Positions 16,468 through 25,169 of a stretch of 64,000 nt of DNA are shown piece by piece (within the stretch, counting starts at the first letter, position 1; every line of letters starts with the position of its first letter). The stretch covers positions 1,922,001 through 1,986,000 of the forward strand of contig NZ_CP062941.1 in NCBI RefSeq assembly GCF_015101885.1, read 5' to 3'. The position numbers were made by a program, and so were the translations under genes. The notes under the pieces were generated by a model that did not search any database, was not told the DNA's origin, and was given only the letters and a program-made list of their open reading frames with translations. Source of the stretch: Massilia litorea (lineage in GTDB: Bacteria; Pseudomonadota; Gammaproteobacteria; Burkholderiales; Burkholderiaceae_D).

Positions 16468-16752
16468 ATGAGCAAAGAATGGCCCCTGTGGGAAGTATTC
16501 ATCCGCAGCCAGCACGGCCTCGCCCACAAGCACGTCGGCAGCCTGCACGCCCCTGACGCCGAAATGGCGATCAACAACGCGCGCGACGTCTACACGCGTC
16601 GCAACGAAGGCGTCTCGATCTGGGTCGTGCGCGCCGCCGACATCGTCGCTTCCAGCCCCTCCGACAAGGAAGCCCTGTTCGAGCCGGCCAACAGCAAGGT
16701 CTACCGCCACCCGACCTTCTTCCCGATGCCGGAAGAAGTCAAGAACCTGTGA
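16468..16752 (+). CDS. paaB: 1,2-phenylacetyl-CoA epoxidase subunit B
   Basis: 94 residues, MSKEWPLWEVFIRSQHGLAHKHVGSLHAPD, then NARDVYTRRNEGVSIWVVRA and a conserved C-terminus. PaaB is a small non-catalytic subunit bridging PaaAC heterodimers. RBS CCGGAGACAACC. The stop overlaps the GTG proposed for paaC. Confidence 0.95.
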   Translation: MSKEWPLWEVFIRSQHGLAHKHVGSLHAPDAEMAINNARDVYTRRNEGVSIWVVRAADIVASSPSDKEALFEPANSKVYRHPTFFPMPEEVKNL

Positions 16753-17513
16753 GCCTGGTCATGGATGCGAAGATCGAATACCTCCTGCGCCAGGGCGACA
16801 ACGCCCTGATCCTCTCGCAACAGCTCAGCCAGCTGTGCGGCAAGGGCCCGGCGCTCGAAGAAGACATGGCGCTGACCAACGTCGCGCTCGACCTGCTGGG
16901 GCAGACCCGCATGTGGCTGACCTATGCCGGCGAGCTCGAAGGACGGGGACGCGACGAGGACAAGCTCGCCTTCCACCGCGACGCCGGCGAGTACCGCAAC
17001 TGCCTGCTGGTCGAGCAGCCGAACGGCAGCTATGCCGACACGATGGTGCGCCAGTTCCTGTTCGATACCTGGCACTACTTCCTGATGCGCGGCCTGCTGC
17101 AGTCCAGCGATCCGCGCATCGCCGAGATCGCGGAGAAATCGTTCAAGGAAGTCACCTACCACCTGCGCCGCAGCGGCGACCTGGTGGTGCGCTTGGGCGA
17201 CGGCACCGATGTCAGCCACAGGATGATGCAGGACGCGCTCGACGACCTCTGGATGTACAGCGGCGAATGTTTTATTTACGACGAGATCGACAACGCGATG
17301 GTGGAGCAGGGCATCGCCCCGAAAGCGGAAGACCTGCGCGCCGCCTTCCTCGACCACGTGAACGACATCCTGGTCGAAGCGACACTTGTCATGCCGTCGC
17401 CGGAGGCGTACATGCAGCGCGGCGGCAAGCAGGGCCGCCACACGGAACGCCTCGGGTTTATTTTGGCCGAGATGCAGTTCCTGCAGCGCGCCTACCCCGG
17501 AGCGGAGTGGTAA
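16749..17513 (+). CDS. paaC: 1,2-phenylacetyl-CoA epoxidase, structural subunit C
   Basis: 254 residues from GTG at 16749 (GTGA overlap with the paaB stop); the ATG at 16761 (MDAKIEYLLRQGDN) is an equally conserved alternative start giving 250. Ferritin-like fold without a functional metal centre: ILSQQLSQLCGKGPALEEDMALTNVALDLLGQTR near the start, LVEQPNGSYADTMVRQFLFDTWHYF and HTERLGFILAEMQFLQRAYPG at the end match the family closely. PaaC pairs with PaaA. The stop overlaps the paaD start as TAATG. Confidence 0.95.
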   Translation: MSLVMDAKIEYLLRQGDNALILSQQLSQLCGKGPALEEDMALTNVALDLLGQTRMWLTYAGELEGRGRDEDKLAFHRDAGEYRNCLLVEQPNGSYADTMVRQFLFDTWHYFLMRGLLQSSDPRIAEIAEKSFKEVTYHLRRSGDLVVRLGDGTDVSHRMMQDALDDLWMYSGECFIYDEIDNAMVEQGIAPKAEDLRAAFLDHVNDILVEATLVMPSPEAYMQRGGKQGRHTERLGFILAEMQFLQRAYPGAEW

Positions 17514-18031
17514 TGAACGCGCAGGAAGTCACCACCAGCCAGGTCTGGTCCTGGCTCGGTGAAGTGCCGGACCCGGAGATCCCGGTGATCTCGGTGGTCG
17601 ACCTCGGCATCGTGCGCGACGTCGCCTTCGACGGCGACGAGTGCGTGGTGACGATCACGCCGACCTATTCCGGCTGCCCGGCGATGCAGGTCATCAGCGA
17701 GCTTGTGAGCGAAGCGCTGCACGCGCACGGCCTGGAAAAGGTGAAACTGGTGAACCGGCTGTCTCCGGCCTGGACCACCGACTGGATGAGCGAGACCGGC
17801 AAGGCGGCCCTGAAGGGCTATGGCATCGCGCCGCCGGTGCAGCAGGCGATCGACATCAGCGGCCTGCGCGGCGGCGTGAAGCGCGGCGCGTTCAAGGAGC
17901 CCGAGATCACCTGCCCGAACTGCGGTTCGACGCATACGCAACTCACCAGCCAGTTCGGTTCGACCCCGTGCAAGGCGCTCTACAAATGCCTGGACTGCCG
18001 CGAACCCTTCGATTACTTCAAGTGTCACTGA
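17513..18031 (+). CDS. paaD: Phenylacetate degradation protein PaaD (MIP18-type Fe-S assembly factor)
   Basis: 172 residues. The N-terminal MIP18/SufT-like domain has EVPDPEIPVISVVDLGIVRDV and TPTYSGCPAMQVI; the C-terminus carries a four-cysteine zinc-ribbon-like module (CPNCGS near 140 and CLDC near 162). PaaD is needed for maturation of the epoxidase complex, probably the 2Fe-2S cluster of PaaE. Coupled to paaC by TAATG overlap and 7 bases before paaE. Confidence 0.95.
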   Translation: MNAQEVTTSQVWSWLGEVPDPEIPVISVVDLGIVRDVAFDGDECVVTITPTYSGCPAMQVISELVSEALHAHGLEKVKLVNRLSPAWTTDWMSETGKAALKGYGIAPPVQQAIDISGLRGGVKRGAFKEPEITCPNCGSTHTQLTSQFGSTPCKALYKCLDCREPFDYFKCH

Positions 18032-18038
18032 GCCGAAA

Positions 18039-19115
18039 ATGAGCAAATTCTATCCACTCACCGTGGCCAAGGTGAAGCACGAGACGCGCGACGCGGTCGC
18101 CGTCACCTTCGCCGTGCCGCCGGAACTGAAATCCACCTTCGCCTACCAGCAGGGCCAGCACCTGACCCTGCGCGCACAGATCTCCGGCGAAGACGTGCGC
18201 CGTTCCTACTCGATCTGCTCGGCCGTGCAGGACGAACAGCTGCGCGTGGCGATCAAGAAGACGCCCGGCGGCCTGTTCTCGAACTGGGCCAACGACAGCC
18301 TGCAGGCCGGCGCCACCCTCGAAGTCATGCCGCCGATGGGCCACTTCAACGTGCCGCTCGACCCGGACAGCGAGCGCCACTACCTCGCCTTTGCCGCCGG
18401 CAGCGGCATCACGCCCATCCTGTCGATCATCAAGACGACCTTGCTGGCCGAGCCGAAGAGCCGGTTTACGCTCGTCTACGGCAACCGCGCCTCCTCGTCG
18501 GTCATCTTCCGCGACGAACTGACGGACTTGAAGGACATCTACATGGGCCGCCTGAAACTGGTCTATGTGATGAGCCGCGAGCAGCAGGACATCGAACTCT
18601 TCAACGGCCGCATCACGGGCGAGAAGTGCAGCGCTTTCCTGCGCCACTGGATCGACGTGCAGGACATCGACGTCGCCTTCATCTGCGGCCCGGAAGACAT
18701 GATGCACGGCGTCTCGAAATCGCTGCAGGACGCCGGCATGGCCAAGGAAAAGATCCGCATCGAGCTGTTCGCCGCGAGCATCCCGAAGCACGAGCACAAG
18801 CCGCGCCCGATCGTCGAAGGCGCACGCCACCAGACCGAAGTCACCGTGATCATGGACGGCAGCGCGGCGAGTTTTACCATGGACAAGGACAAGGAATCGA
18901 TCCTCGATGCCGGCCTGCGCGCCGGCATCGACATGCGCTACTCCTGCAAGGGCGGCGTCTGCTCGACCTGCCGCTGCAAGGTCGTCGAGGGCAATGTCGA
19001 GATGGACGTGAACTACGCACTGGAAGACTACGAAGTCGCACGCGGGTTTGTCCTGTCCTGCCAGGCCTTCCCGATCACGGACACCGTCATCGTCGATTTC
19101 GACCAGCACGAATAA
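18039..19115 (+). CDS. paaE: 1,2-phenylacetyl-CoA epoxidase, reductase subunit E
   Basis: 358 residues. A flavin domain (RRSYSICSA for FAD binding), an NADPH domain (AAGSGITPILSIIK and IDVAFICGPEDMM) and a C-terminal plant-type 2Fe-2S ferredoxin (CKGGVCSTCRCKV with a fourth Cys in LSCQAFP) are in the class IA oxygenase-reductase order reversed, as in PaaE. Passes electrons from NADPH to the PaaA di-iron site. Follows paaD directly. Confidence 0.95.
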   Translation: MSKFYPLTVAKVKHETRDAVAVTFAVPPELKSTFAYQQGQHLTLRAQISGEDVRRSYSICSAVQDEQLRVAIKKTPGGLFSNWANDSLQAGATLEVMPPMGHFNVPLDPDSERHYLAFAAGSGITPILSIIKTTLLAEPKSRFTLVYGNRASSSVIFRDELTDLKDIYMGRLKLVYVMSREQQDIELFNGRITGEKCSAFLRHWIDVQDIDVAFICGPEDMMHGVSKSLQDAGMAKEKIRIELFAASIPKHEHKPRPIVEGARHQTEVTVIMDGSAASFTMDKDKESILDAGLRAGIDMRYSCKGGVCSTCRCKVVEGNVEMDVNYALEDYEVARGFVLSCQAFPITDTVIVDFDQHE

Positions 19116-19137
19116 CTATAAAACTGGAGGAGACACC

Positions 19138-19929
19138 ATGAGCTACAAATCGATTCAATTCACGATTGAAGACGGCGTCGCCGTCCTGACCCTGAACCGC
19201 CCGGACCGCCTGAACAGCTTCACCCAGGCCATGCACCTCGAAGTACGCGACGCGCTCGACAAGCTGCAAGCGGATAAATCCGTGCGCGTGCTGGTGCTGA
19301 CCGGCGCCGGCCGCGGTTTCTGCGCCGGCCAGGACCTCGGCGACCGCGCCGTCGCACCGGGTGCGCCGGGCGTGGACCTGGGCGAATCGGTCGAAAAGTT
19401 CTATGCGCCGCTGGTGCTGACGCTGCGCTCGCTCCCGATGCCGGTCATCTGCGCCGTCAACGGCGTGGCAGCCGGCGCCGGCGCCAATCTCGCATTGGCC
19501 TGCGACATCGTCCTCGCCGCGAAATCGGCCAGTTTCATCGAAGCCTTCTGCAAACTGGGCCTGATTCCGGACACCGGCGGCACCTGGCACCTGCCGCGCC
19601 TGATCGGCCATGCGCGCGCCACGGGTCTCGCCATGCTTGGCGAGAAGCTCAGCGCCGAGAAGGCCGAGCAATGGGGCCTGATCTGGCGCGCCGTCGATGA
19701 CGATGCGCTGATGAGCGAGGCGATGGCAATGGCGAAGCACTTCGCCACGGCGCCAACCAAAGGGCTCGCCTTTACCAAGAAAGCGCTGCAGGCCAGCTAC
19801 GCCAATACCCTGCCGGACCAGCTGAAACTGGAAGGCGAGATGATGCGCGAACTCGGCTACAGCCACGACTACCGCGAAGGCGTTGCCGCCTTCATCGCCA
19901 AGCGCCCGGCGCAGTTCAAGGGAGAGTAA
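19138..19929 (+). CDS. paaG: Ring-1,2-epoxyphenylacetyl-CoA isomerase (oxepin-CoA forming)
   Basis: 263 residues of the crotonase fold: LTLNRPDRLNSF, oxyanion segment GAGRGFCAGQDLGDR, ICAVNGVAAGAGANLALACDIV and LGLIPDTGGTW. The CAGQDLxDR and LIPDxGGTW motifs with Asp in the latter fit PaaG rather than PaaF. It rearranges the epoxide to oxepin-CoA and later moves a double bond. RBS GGAGGAGACACC, one of several near-identical RBS in this operon. Only this one crotonase gene is present in the cluster. Confidence 0.93.
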   Translation: MSYKSIQFTIEDGVAVLTLNRPDRLNSFTQAMHLEVRDALDKLQADKSVRVLVLTGAGRGFCAGQDLGDRAVAPGAPGVDLGESVEKFYAPLVLTLRSLPMPVICAVNGVAAGAGANLALACDIVLAAKSASFIEAFCKLGLIPDTGGTWHLPRLIGHARATGLAMLGEKLSAEKAEQWGLIWRAVDDDALMSEAMAMAKHFATAPTKGLAFTKKALQASYANTLPDQLKLEGEMMRELGYSHDYREGVAAFIAKRPAQFKGE

Positions 19930-19931
19930 GG

Positions 19932-21494
19932 ATGACGCCACTGGCAAAGGGCAGCATCGTTGCCGTCATCGGCAGCGGCGCCATGGGTTCCGGCATCGCG
20001 CAAGTGGCAGCGGCCAGCGGCCACGAGGTACGCCTGTTCGACACGCGTCCTGAAGCCGCAAGCAAGGCCATCGCCGACATCGGCAAGGTCTACGCCAGGC
20101 TGGTCGAGAAGGGCCGTATGGGCGCCGCCGAAGCGGATCTCGCACGCGAACGCCTGCAGACGGTCGATGCGCTGAGCGGCGTAAAAGATGCCGCGTTGGT
20201 GGTGGAGGCCATCGTCGAAAACCTCGATGTCAAGCGCGCCCTGTTCGCCGAGCTGGAAGTCATCGTCGACGCGCGCTGCATCCTTGCGACCAATACGTCT
20301 TCGATCTCGGTCACCGCGATCGCGGCAGGACTGCGCCATCCCGGGCGCCTGGTCGGCATGCACTTCTTTAATCCCGTGCCGCTGATGGCGCTGGTCGAAG
20401 TGATCAGCGGCCTGGCGACTGATAAAGACGTTGCCGACACCGTCTACGCCACCGCGCAAGCCTGGGGCAAGGATCCGGTGCACGCGAAGTCGACGCCGGG
20501 CTTCATCGTCAACCGCGTCGCCCGTCCGTATTACGCCGAGGCGCTGCGCCTGCTGCAGGAAGGCACCGCCGATGCGCCGACGCTGGACGCCGTGATGCGC
20601 GACTGCGGCGGTTTCCGCATGGGTCCCTTCGAGCTGATGGACCTGATCGGCCACGACGTGAATTTCTCGGTCACGCAGTCGGTGCACGCGGCCTATTTCG
20701 GCGATCCGCGCTTTACGCCCTCGGTGCTGCAGCAGGAACTGGTGAACGCCGGTTTCCTCGGTCGGAAGTCAGGCCGCGGCTTCTATCGCTACGGTGACGA
20801 TGCGATTCAACCCGTGGTGCAAACCGAGCCGCATGCGGTGCGCCCGCACACGGTCGGCATCAGCGTTGCGCGCGAAGTCACGAGCAGCGTCCTCTCTCCG
20901 ATGGAAGCCCGCCTGACGCATGCCGGTTTTACGGTTGCCCACCGCGAGCCGCTGCAGGGCGCCGAAAAGCACGAAGCGCCGGCGTTTCATACCAACGGCG
21001 TCGCGATCTTCCTCACCGACGGCCGCAGCGCCACCGAGCGCGCCGCCGCCAACAACCACCCCAACACCGTGGTCTACGACCTGCTGTTCGACCATGCGAA
21101 AGCCACGCGCATCGCGCTGGCGCGCGCCGACCAGTGCAGCGAAGAAGCCTACCAGGCCGCTGTTGGCCTGTTCCAGGCGGCCGGCTTCCAGGTCACGCGC
21201 CTGGACGACGTGCCCGGCATGGCCGTGATGCGCACCGTCGCCATGCTCGCCAACGAGGCAGCCGACGCCGTGAACCAGGGCGTATGCAGCGCCATCGCAG
21301 TCGACATCGCGATGCAGAAGGGCGTGAACTATCCGCGCGGCCCGCTGGCCTGGGCCGACAGTGTCGGCATCGCCCACATCGTCACCGTGCTCGCGAATCT
21401 CGGCGCGAGCTATGGCGAAGACCGGTATCGGGTTTCGCCACTCCTGCGCCGCAAGCTCGCCGCCAACCCATTCGGAGCACGTTTCCATGCATAG
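19932..21494 (+). CDS. paaH: 3-hydroxyadipyl-CoA dehydrogenase
   Basis: 520 residues, the long two-module form. NAD-binding motif VIGSGAMGSGIAQVAA at the N-terminus, EAIVENLDVKRALFAELE, the catalytic segment GMHFFNPVPLMALVEV (His) and TPGFIVNRVARPYY, then two C-terminal 3HCDH domains (GGFRMGPFELMDLIGHDVN and PRGPLAWADSVG). Oxidises 3-hydroxyadipyl-CoA to 3-oxoadipyl-CoA. The 8-base overlap with paaI indicates coupling. Confidence 0.95.
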   Translation: MTPLAKGSIVAVIGSGAMGSGIAQVAAASGHEVRLFDTRPEAASKAIADIGKVYARLVEKGRMGAAEADLARERLQTVDALSGVKDAALVVEAIVENLDVKRALFAELEVIVDARCILATNTSSISVTAIAAGLRHPGRLVGMHFFNPVPLMALVEVISGLATDKDVADTVYATAQAWGKDPVHAKSTPGFIVNRVARPYYAEALRLLQEGTADAPTLDAVMRDCGGFRMGPFELMDLIGHDVNFSVTQSVHAAYFGDPRFTPSVLQQELVNAGFLGRKSGRGFYRYGDDAIQPVVQTEPHAVRPHTVGISVAREVTSSVLSPMEARLTHAGFTVAHREPLQGAEKHEAPAFHTNGVAIFLTDGRSATERAAANNHPNTVVYDLLFDHAKATRIALARADQCSEEAYQAAVGLFQAAGFQVTRLDDVPGMAVMRTVAMLANEAADAVNQGVCSAIAVDIAMQKGVNYPRGPLAWADSVGIAHIVTVLANLGASYGEDRYRVSPLLRRKLAANPFGARFHA

Positions 21495-21930
21495 CGTTCA
21501 TGTCGATCCACAGGCACTGGCCGAACTGGCCGGCAAGACCATGTACGAACGCGATCCGGCGAGCCAGGCATTGGGGATGAAGCTCGACGAGATCCGTCCC
21601 GGCTATGCGCGCATGTCGATGCCGGTACGTGGCGACATGCTCAACGGTCATGCCACCTGCCACGGCGGTTTTATTTTCATGCTGGCCGACAGCGCTTTCG
21701 CCTTCGCCTGCAATTCGCACAATTTCAACACGGTCGGCGCAGGCTGCACGATCGACTACCTGGCTCCAGGGCGCGAAGGCGACCTGTTGATCGCCGAGGC
21801 GGTCGAGCAGGCGCTGGCCGGCAAAACCGGCGTCTACGACGTCACGGTGAAAAACGGAGAAGGGCGCACGGTCGCGCTCTTTCGCGGCAAGTCCCACCGC
21901 GTGAGCGGGATGGTGGCTGAAGTCGCATAG
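21487..21930 (+). CDS. paaI: Hydroxyphenylacetyl-CoA thioesterase
   Basis: 147 residues of the hotdog fold: GYARMSMPVRGDMLNGHATCHGGFIFMLADSAFAFACNSHN with the HGG..F.LAD catalytic segment and the Asp that activates water. PaaI hydrolyses dead-end CoA esters, relieving CoA trapping when the pathway stalls. Start at 21487 overlaps the paaH end by 8 bases. Confidence 0.94.
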   Translation: MHSVHVDPQALAELAGKTMYERDPASQALGMKLDEIRPGYARMSMPVRGDMLNGHATCHGGFIFMLADSAFAFACNSHNFNTVGAGCTIDYLAPGREGDLLIAEAVEQALAGKTGVYDVTVKNGEGRTVALFRGKSHRVSGMVAEVA

Positions 21931-21953
21931 TCGAAGCTAGAGGAGACACGAAC

Positions 21954-23270
21954 ATGGTCCAACGCATTCCCTCGCCCGGCGAGCTGGAACCGATCGAACG
22001 CGCCAGCCGCGACGAACTGCAGGCCCTGCAGCTCGAACGCCTAAAGTGGTCATTGCAGCACGCCTACGACAACGTGGCGCATTACCGCAAGGCCTTCGAC
22101 GAAGCGGGCGTGCATCCCGGCGATCTGAAGACCCTCGCCGACCTGGCGAAATTCCCCTTCACCGAAAAGAAGACCCTGCGCGACAACTACCCGTTCGGCC
22201 TGTTCGCAGTGCCGCGCGAGCAGGTGGTGCGGGTGCACGCCTCGTCCGGCACGACCGGGCGCCCGACGGTGGTCGGCTATACGAAGAAGGACATCGACAC
22301 CTGGGCCGACGTCGTCGCACGCTCGATCCGCGCCGCAGGCGGCCGTCCGGGCGACATGGTGCACGTCGCCTACGGCTACGGCCTGTTCACCGGCGGACTC
22401 GGTGCCCACTACGGCGCCGAGCGCCTGGGCTGCACCGTGATTCCGATGTCGGGCGGGCAGACGGAGAAGCAGGTGCAGCTGATCTGCGATTTCCAGCCGT
22501 CGATCATCATGGTCACGCCGTCCTACATGCTCAACATCGTCGAGGAATTCAAGCGCCAGGGACTCGATCCGGCGCAGTCCTCTTTAAAGGTCGGGATTTT
22601 TGGCGCCGAGCCGTGGACCAACGAGATGCGCCGCACCATCGAAACCGAGGCCGGTATCGACGCGGTCGACATCTACGGCCTCTCGGAAGTGATGGGCCCC
22701 GGCGTGGCCAGCGAGTGCATCGAGAGCAAGGATGGGCCGGTGATCTGGGAAGACCATTTTTATCCCGAGATCATCGATCCGGACACGGGTGAGGTGCTGC
22801 CCGACGGCGAAGAAGGAGAGTTGGTATTCACCTCGCTCTCGAAGGAAGCGCTGCCCATCATCCGCTACCGCACCCGCGACCTGACGCGCCTGCTGCCGCC
22901 GACCTCGCGCTCGATGCGGCGCATGGGCAAGATCACGGGCCGCTCGGACGACATGCTGATCATCCGCGGCGTGAACGTGTTCCCGAGCCAGATCGAGGAA
23001 CTGGTATTAAAGATGCCGGCGCTGGCGCCGCAATACCAGCTGGTCGTGGCGCGCGACGGCCACCTCGATACGCTGGAAGTGTTCGGCGAGCTGCGCGAAA
23101 ACACGCACACCCCGGACAGCGTCGCCGCACTGGCGAAGGAACTGCAGCACTGCATCAAGACCTATGTTGGCGTGACGACCAAGGTGACGCTAACGCCTCC
23201 GATGGGCATCGAGCGCACGCTGACCGGTAAAGCCCGGCGTGTGGTCGACAAGCGCCCGAAGAATACATAA
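21954..23270 (+). CDS. paaK: Phenylacetate-CoA ligase
   Basis: 438 residues, the standard PaaK length. P-loop-like SSGTTGRPTVVGYT near 98, IYGLSEVMGPGVASEC (adenylation motif), YRTRDLTRLLPP and a C-terminal AMP-binding lid domain with GRSDDMLIIRGVNVFPSQIEE and the catalytic Lys in LTGKARRVVD. Activates phenylacetate with ATP and CoA, the entry step of the pathway. RBS GAGGAGACACG. Single copy in the window. Confidence 0.96.
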   Translation: MVQRIPSPGELEPIERASRDELQALQLERLKWSLQHAYDNVAHYRKAFDEAGVHPGDLKTLADLAKFPFTEKKTLRDNYPFGLFAVPREQVVRVHASSGTTGRPTVVGYTKKDIDTWADVVARSIRAAGGRPGDMVHVAYGYGLFTGGLGAHYGAERLGCTVIPMSGGQTEKQVQLICDFQPSIIMVTPSYMLNIVEEFKRQGLDPAQSSLKVGIFGAEPWTNEMRRTIETEAGIDAVDIYGLSEVMGPGVASECIESKDGPVIWEDHFYPEIIDPDTGEVLPDGEEGELVFTSLSKEALPIIRYRTRDLTRLLPPTSRSMRRMGKITGRSDDMLIIRGVNVFPSQIEELVLKMPALAPQYQLVVARDGHLDTLEVFGELRENTHTPDSVAALAKELQHCIKTYVGVTTKVTLTPPMGIERTLTGKARRVVDKRPKNT

Positions 23271-23289
23271 GAGATCAGAGGAGAGACAC

Positions 23290-24495
23290 ATGAACGACGC
23301 ATTCATCTGCGACGCCATCCGCACCCCCTTCGGCCGCTACGGTGGCGCGCTCGCTTCGGTGCGCGCCGACGACCTGGCCGCATTGCCGATCGCCGCCCTC
23401 ATGGAGCGCAACAAGGACGTCGACTGGGCCATGGTCGACGACCTGTACTGGGGCTGCGCCAACCAGGCCGGCGAAGACAACCGCAACGTCGGCCACATGG
23501 CCGGGTTGCTGGCCGGGCTGCCGCCTGAAGTACCGGGCAATACGATCAACCGCCTGTGCGGCTCGAGCCTGGATGCGGTCGGCCTGGCCGGGCGCGCGAT
23601 CATCTCGGGTCAGGCGCAACTCATCATCGCCGGCGGCTCCGAGAGCATGACGCGCGCGCCCTTCGTGATGGGCAAGGCAGAGACGGCCTTCTCGCGCGCC
23701 GCGAAGATTGAAGACACGACCATCGGCTGGCGTTTCGTGAACCCGCTGATGAAAGCGAAATACGGCATCGACTCGATGCCGGAGACGGCCGAAAACGTGG
23801 CGAAGGATTTCAACGTGAACCGCGCCGACCAGGACGCGTTCGCGATCCGCAGCCAGCAGCGCTGGGCGCGTGCGCATGCCGCCGGCCTGTTCAAGGACGA
23901 GATCGCGCACGTCACCCTGCACAGCAAGAAGGGCGAGTCGCGCGTGTTCGATACCGACGAGCATCCGCGTCCCGACACCACCATCGAAGCGCTGGCGAAA
24001 CTGAAGGGCGTGGTGACGCCGGACGGCACCGTCACCGCCGGTAACGCCTCGGGCGTGAACGATGGCGCCTGCGCCTTGCTGATCGCCTCCGGTAGCGCCG
24101 CCGAACGCTTCGGCCTGACGCCGCGCGCCCGCATCGTCGGCATGGCGACCGCCGGCCTGCCGCCGCGGATCATGGGTTTCGGGCCGTCGCCGGCGACAAA
24201 AAAGGTGCTGGCGCAGACGGGACTGACGATTGGCCAGATGGATGTCGTCGAACTCAATGAGGCCTTTGCGGCACAGGGCCTGGCCGTGATGCGCGACCTC
24301 GGTCTGCCCGACGACGCCGAACACGTGAACCCGAATGGCGGCGCGATCGCGCTGGGCCACCCGCTGGGCGCGTCCGGCGCACGCCTGGTCACCACCGCCG
24401 TCTACCAGTTGCAGCGCACCGGCGGGCGCTACGCGCTGTGCACGATGTGCATCGGCGTCGGCCAGGGCATCGCCCTCATCATCGAACGGGTATAA
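23290..24495 (+). CDS. paaJ: 3-oxoadipyl-CoA / 3-oxo-5,6-dehydrosuberyl-CoA thiolase
   Basis: 401 residues. Acyl-acceptor Cys90 in NRLCGSSLDA, His in NPNGGAIALGHPLGASGAR, and second Cys in CIGVGQG near the end; the covering motif GGSESMTRAP is present. Releases acetyl-CoA and succinyl-CoA (or the dehydrosuberyl product) in the final steps. It could equally be named pcaF by sequence, but position inside paa genes favours PaaJ. RBS AGAGGAGAGACAC. Confidence 0.94.
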   Translation: MNDAFICDAIRTPFGRYGGALASVRADDLAALPIAALMERNKDVDWAMVDDLYWGCANQAGEDNRNVGHMAGLLAGLPPEVPGNTINRLCGSSLDAVGLAGRAIISGQAQLIIAGGSESMTRAPFVMGKAETAFSRAAKIEDTTIGWRFVNPLMKAKYGIDSMPETAENVAKDFNVNRADQDAFAIRSQQRWARAHAAGLFKDEIAHVTLHSKKGESRVFDTDEHPRPDTTIEALAKLKGVVTPDGTVTAGNASGVNDGACALLIASGSAAERFGLTPRARIVGMATAGLPPRIMGFGPSPATKKVLAQTGLTIGQMDVVELNEAFAAQGLAVMRDLGLPDDAEHVNPNGGAIALGHPLGASGARLVTTAVYQLQRTGGRYALCTMCIGVGQGIALIIERV

Positions 24496-24497
24496 CA

Positions 24498-25097
24498 ATG
24501 GTCAAGGTTTATGAAATCGACGGCGTGCGCCCGGTGGTGCACCCGACCAGCTATGTGCATCCGACGGCGGTGCTGATCGGCGACGTGATCGTCGGCCCGC
24601 GCTGCTACATCGGCCCGCTGGCTTCCCTGCGCGGCGACTTCGGCCGCCTGATCCTGGAAGAGGGCGCCAACGTGCAGGACTGCTGCGTGATGCACGGCTT
24701 CGAGGATGGCGAGACGGTCATTGAAGTCGACGGCCACATCGGCCACGGCGCCGTCCTGCACGGCTGCCGCGTGGGGCGTAACGCCATGGTCGGCATGAAC
24801 GCCGTCGTGATGGACGGCGCCGTCGTCGGCGAAGAATCGATCGTCGCCGCGATGAGTTTTGTAAAAGCCGGCATGATCATCCCGCCGCGCAGCATGGTGA
24901 TGGGCACCCCCGCCAAGGTGATGCGTGCGCTGAAAGACGAAGACATCAAGTGGAAGAGTTTCGGTACGAAGCAGTACCACCAGCTCACCGAACGTTCCCT
25001 TGCCACGATGCGCGAAGTCGAAGCCTATACCGAGATCGAACCAAATCGCCCGGCCTTCGACTTCAGTGCCAACGGCGGCCACACCCCTAAAGCGTAG
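24498..25097 (+). CDS. paaY: Phenylacetate pathway thioesterase PaaY (hexapeptide-repeat, gamma-carbonic-anhydrase fold)
   Basis: 199 residues. Left-handed beta-helix repeats run through VLIGDVIVGPRCYIGP, EEGANVQDCCVMHGF, GHIGHGAVLHGCRVGRNAMVGMNAVV, with zinc-binding His residues in VMH and GHGAVLHG. PaaY acts as a thioesterase on stalled ring-hydroxylated CoA esters. It starts 2 bases after the paaJ stop. Notably, its TAG stop codon (25095-25097) is the TAG of an inserted REP-like element, so the last residues SANGGHTPKA may differ from the ancestral end. Confidence 0.93.
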   Translation: MVKVYEIDGVRPVVHPTSYVHPTAVLIGDVIVGPRCYIGPLASLRGDFGRLILEEGANVQDCCVMHGFEDGETVIEVDGHIGHGAVLHGCRVGRNAMVGMNAVVMDGAVVGEESIVAAMSFVKAGMIIPPRSMVMGTPAKVMRALKDEDIKWKSFGTKQYHQLTERSLATMREVEAYTEIEPNRPAFDFSANGGHTPKA

Positions 25098-25120
25098 GGT
25101 GGGCATTCATGCCCACGCGG
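25094..25120. repeat. REP-like palindrome 5, provides the paaY stop codon
   Basis: GTAGG-GTGGGCAT / ATGCCCAC-GCGG, an 8-base stem with a 3-base loop. The first TAG of the element is the paaY stop. Confidence 0.75.
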
Positions 25121-25169
25121 TAGGGCATTCGCACACCACCTGCCTACATAAATCCTGAGGAGACAATAC

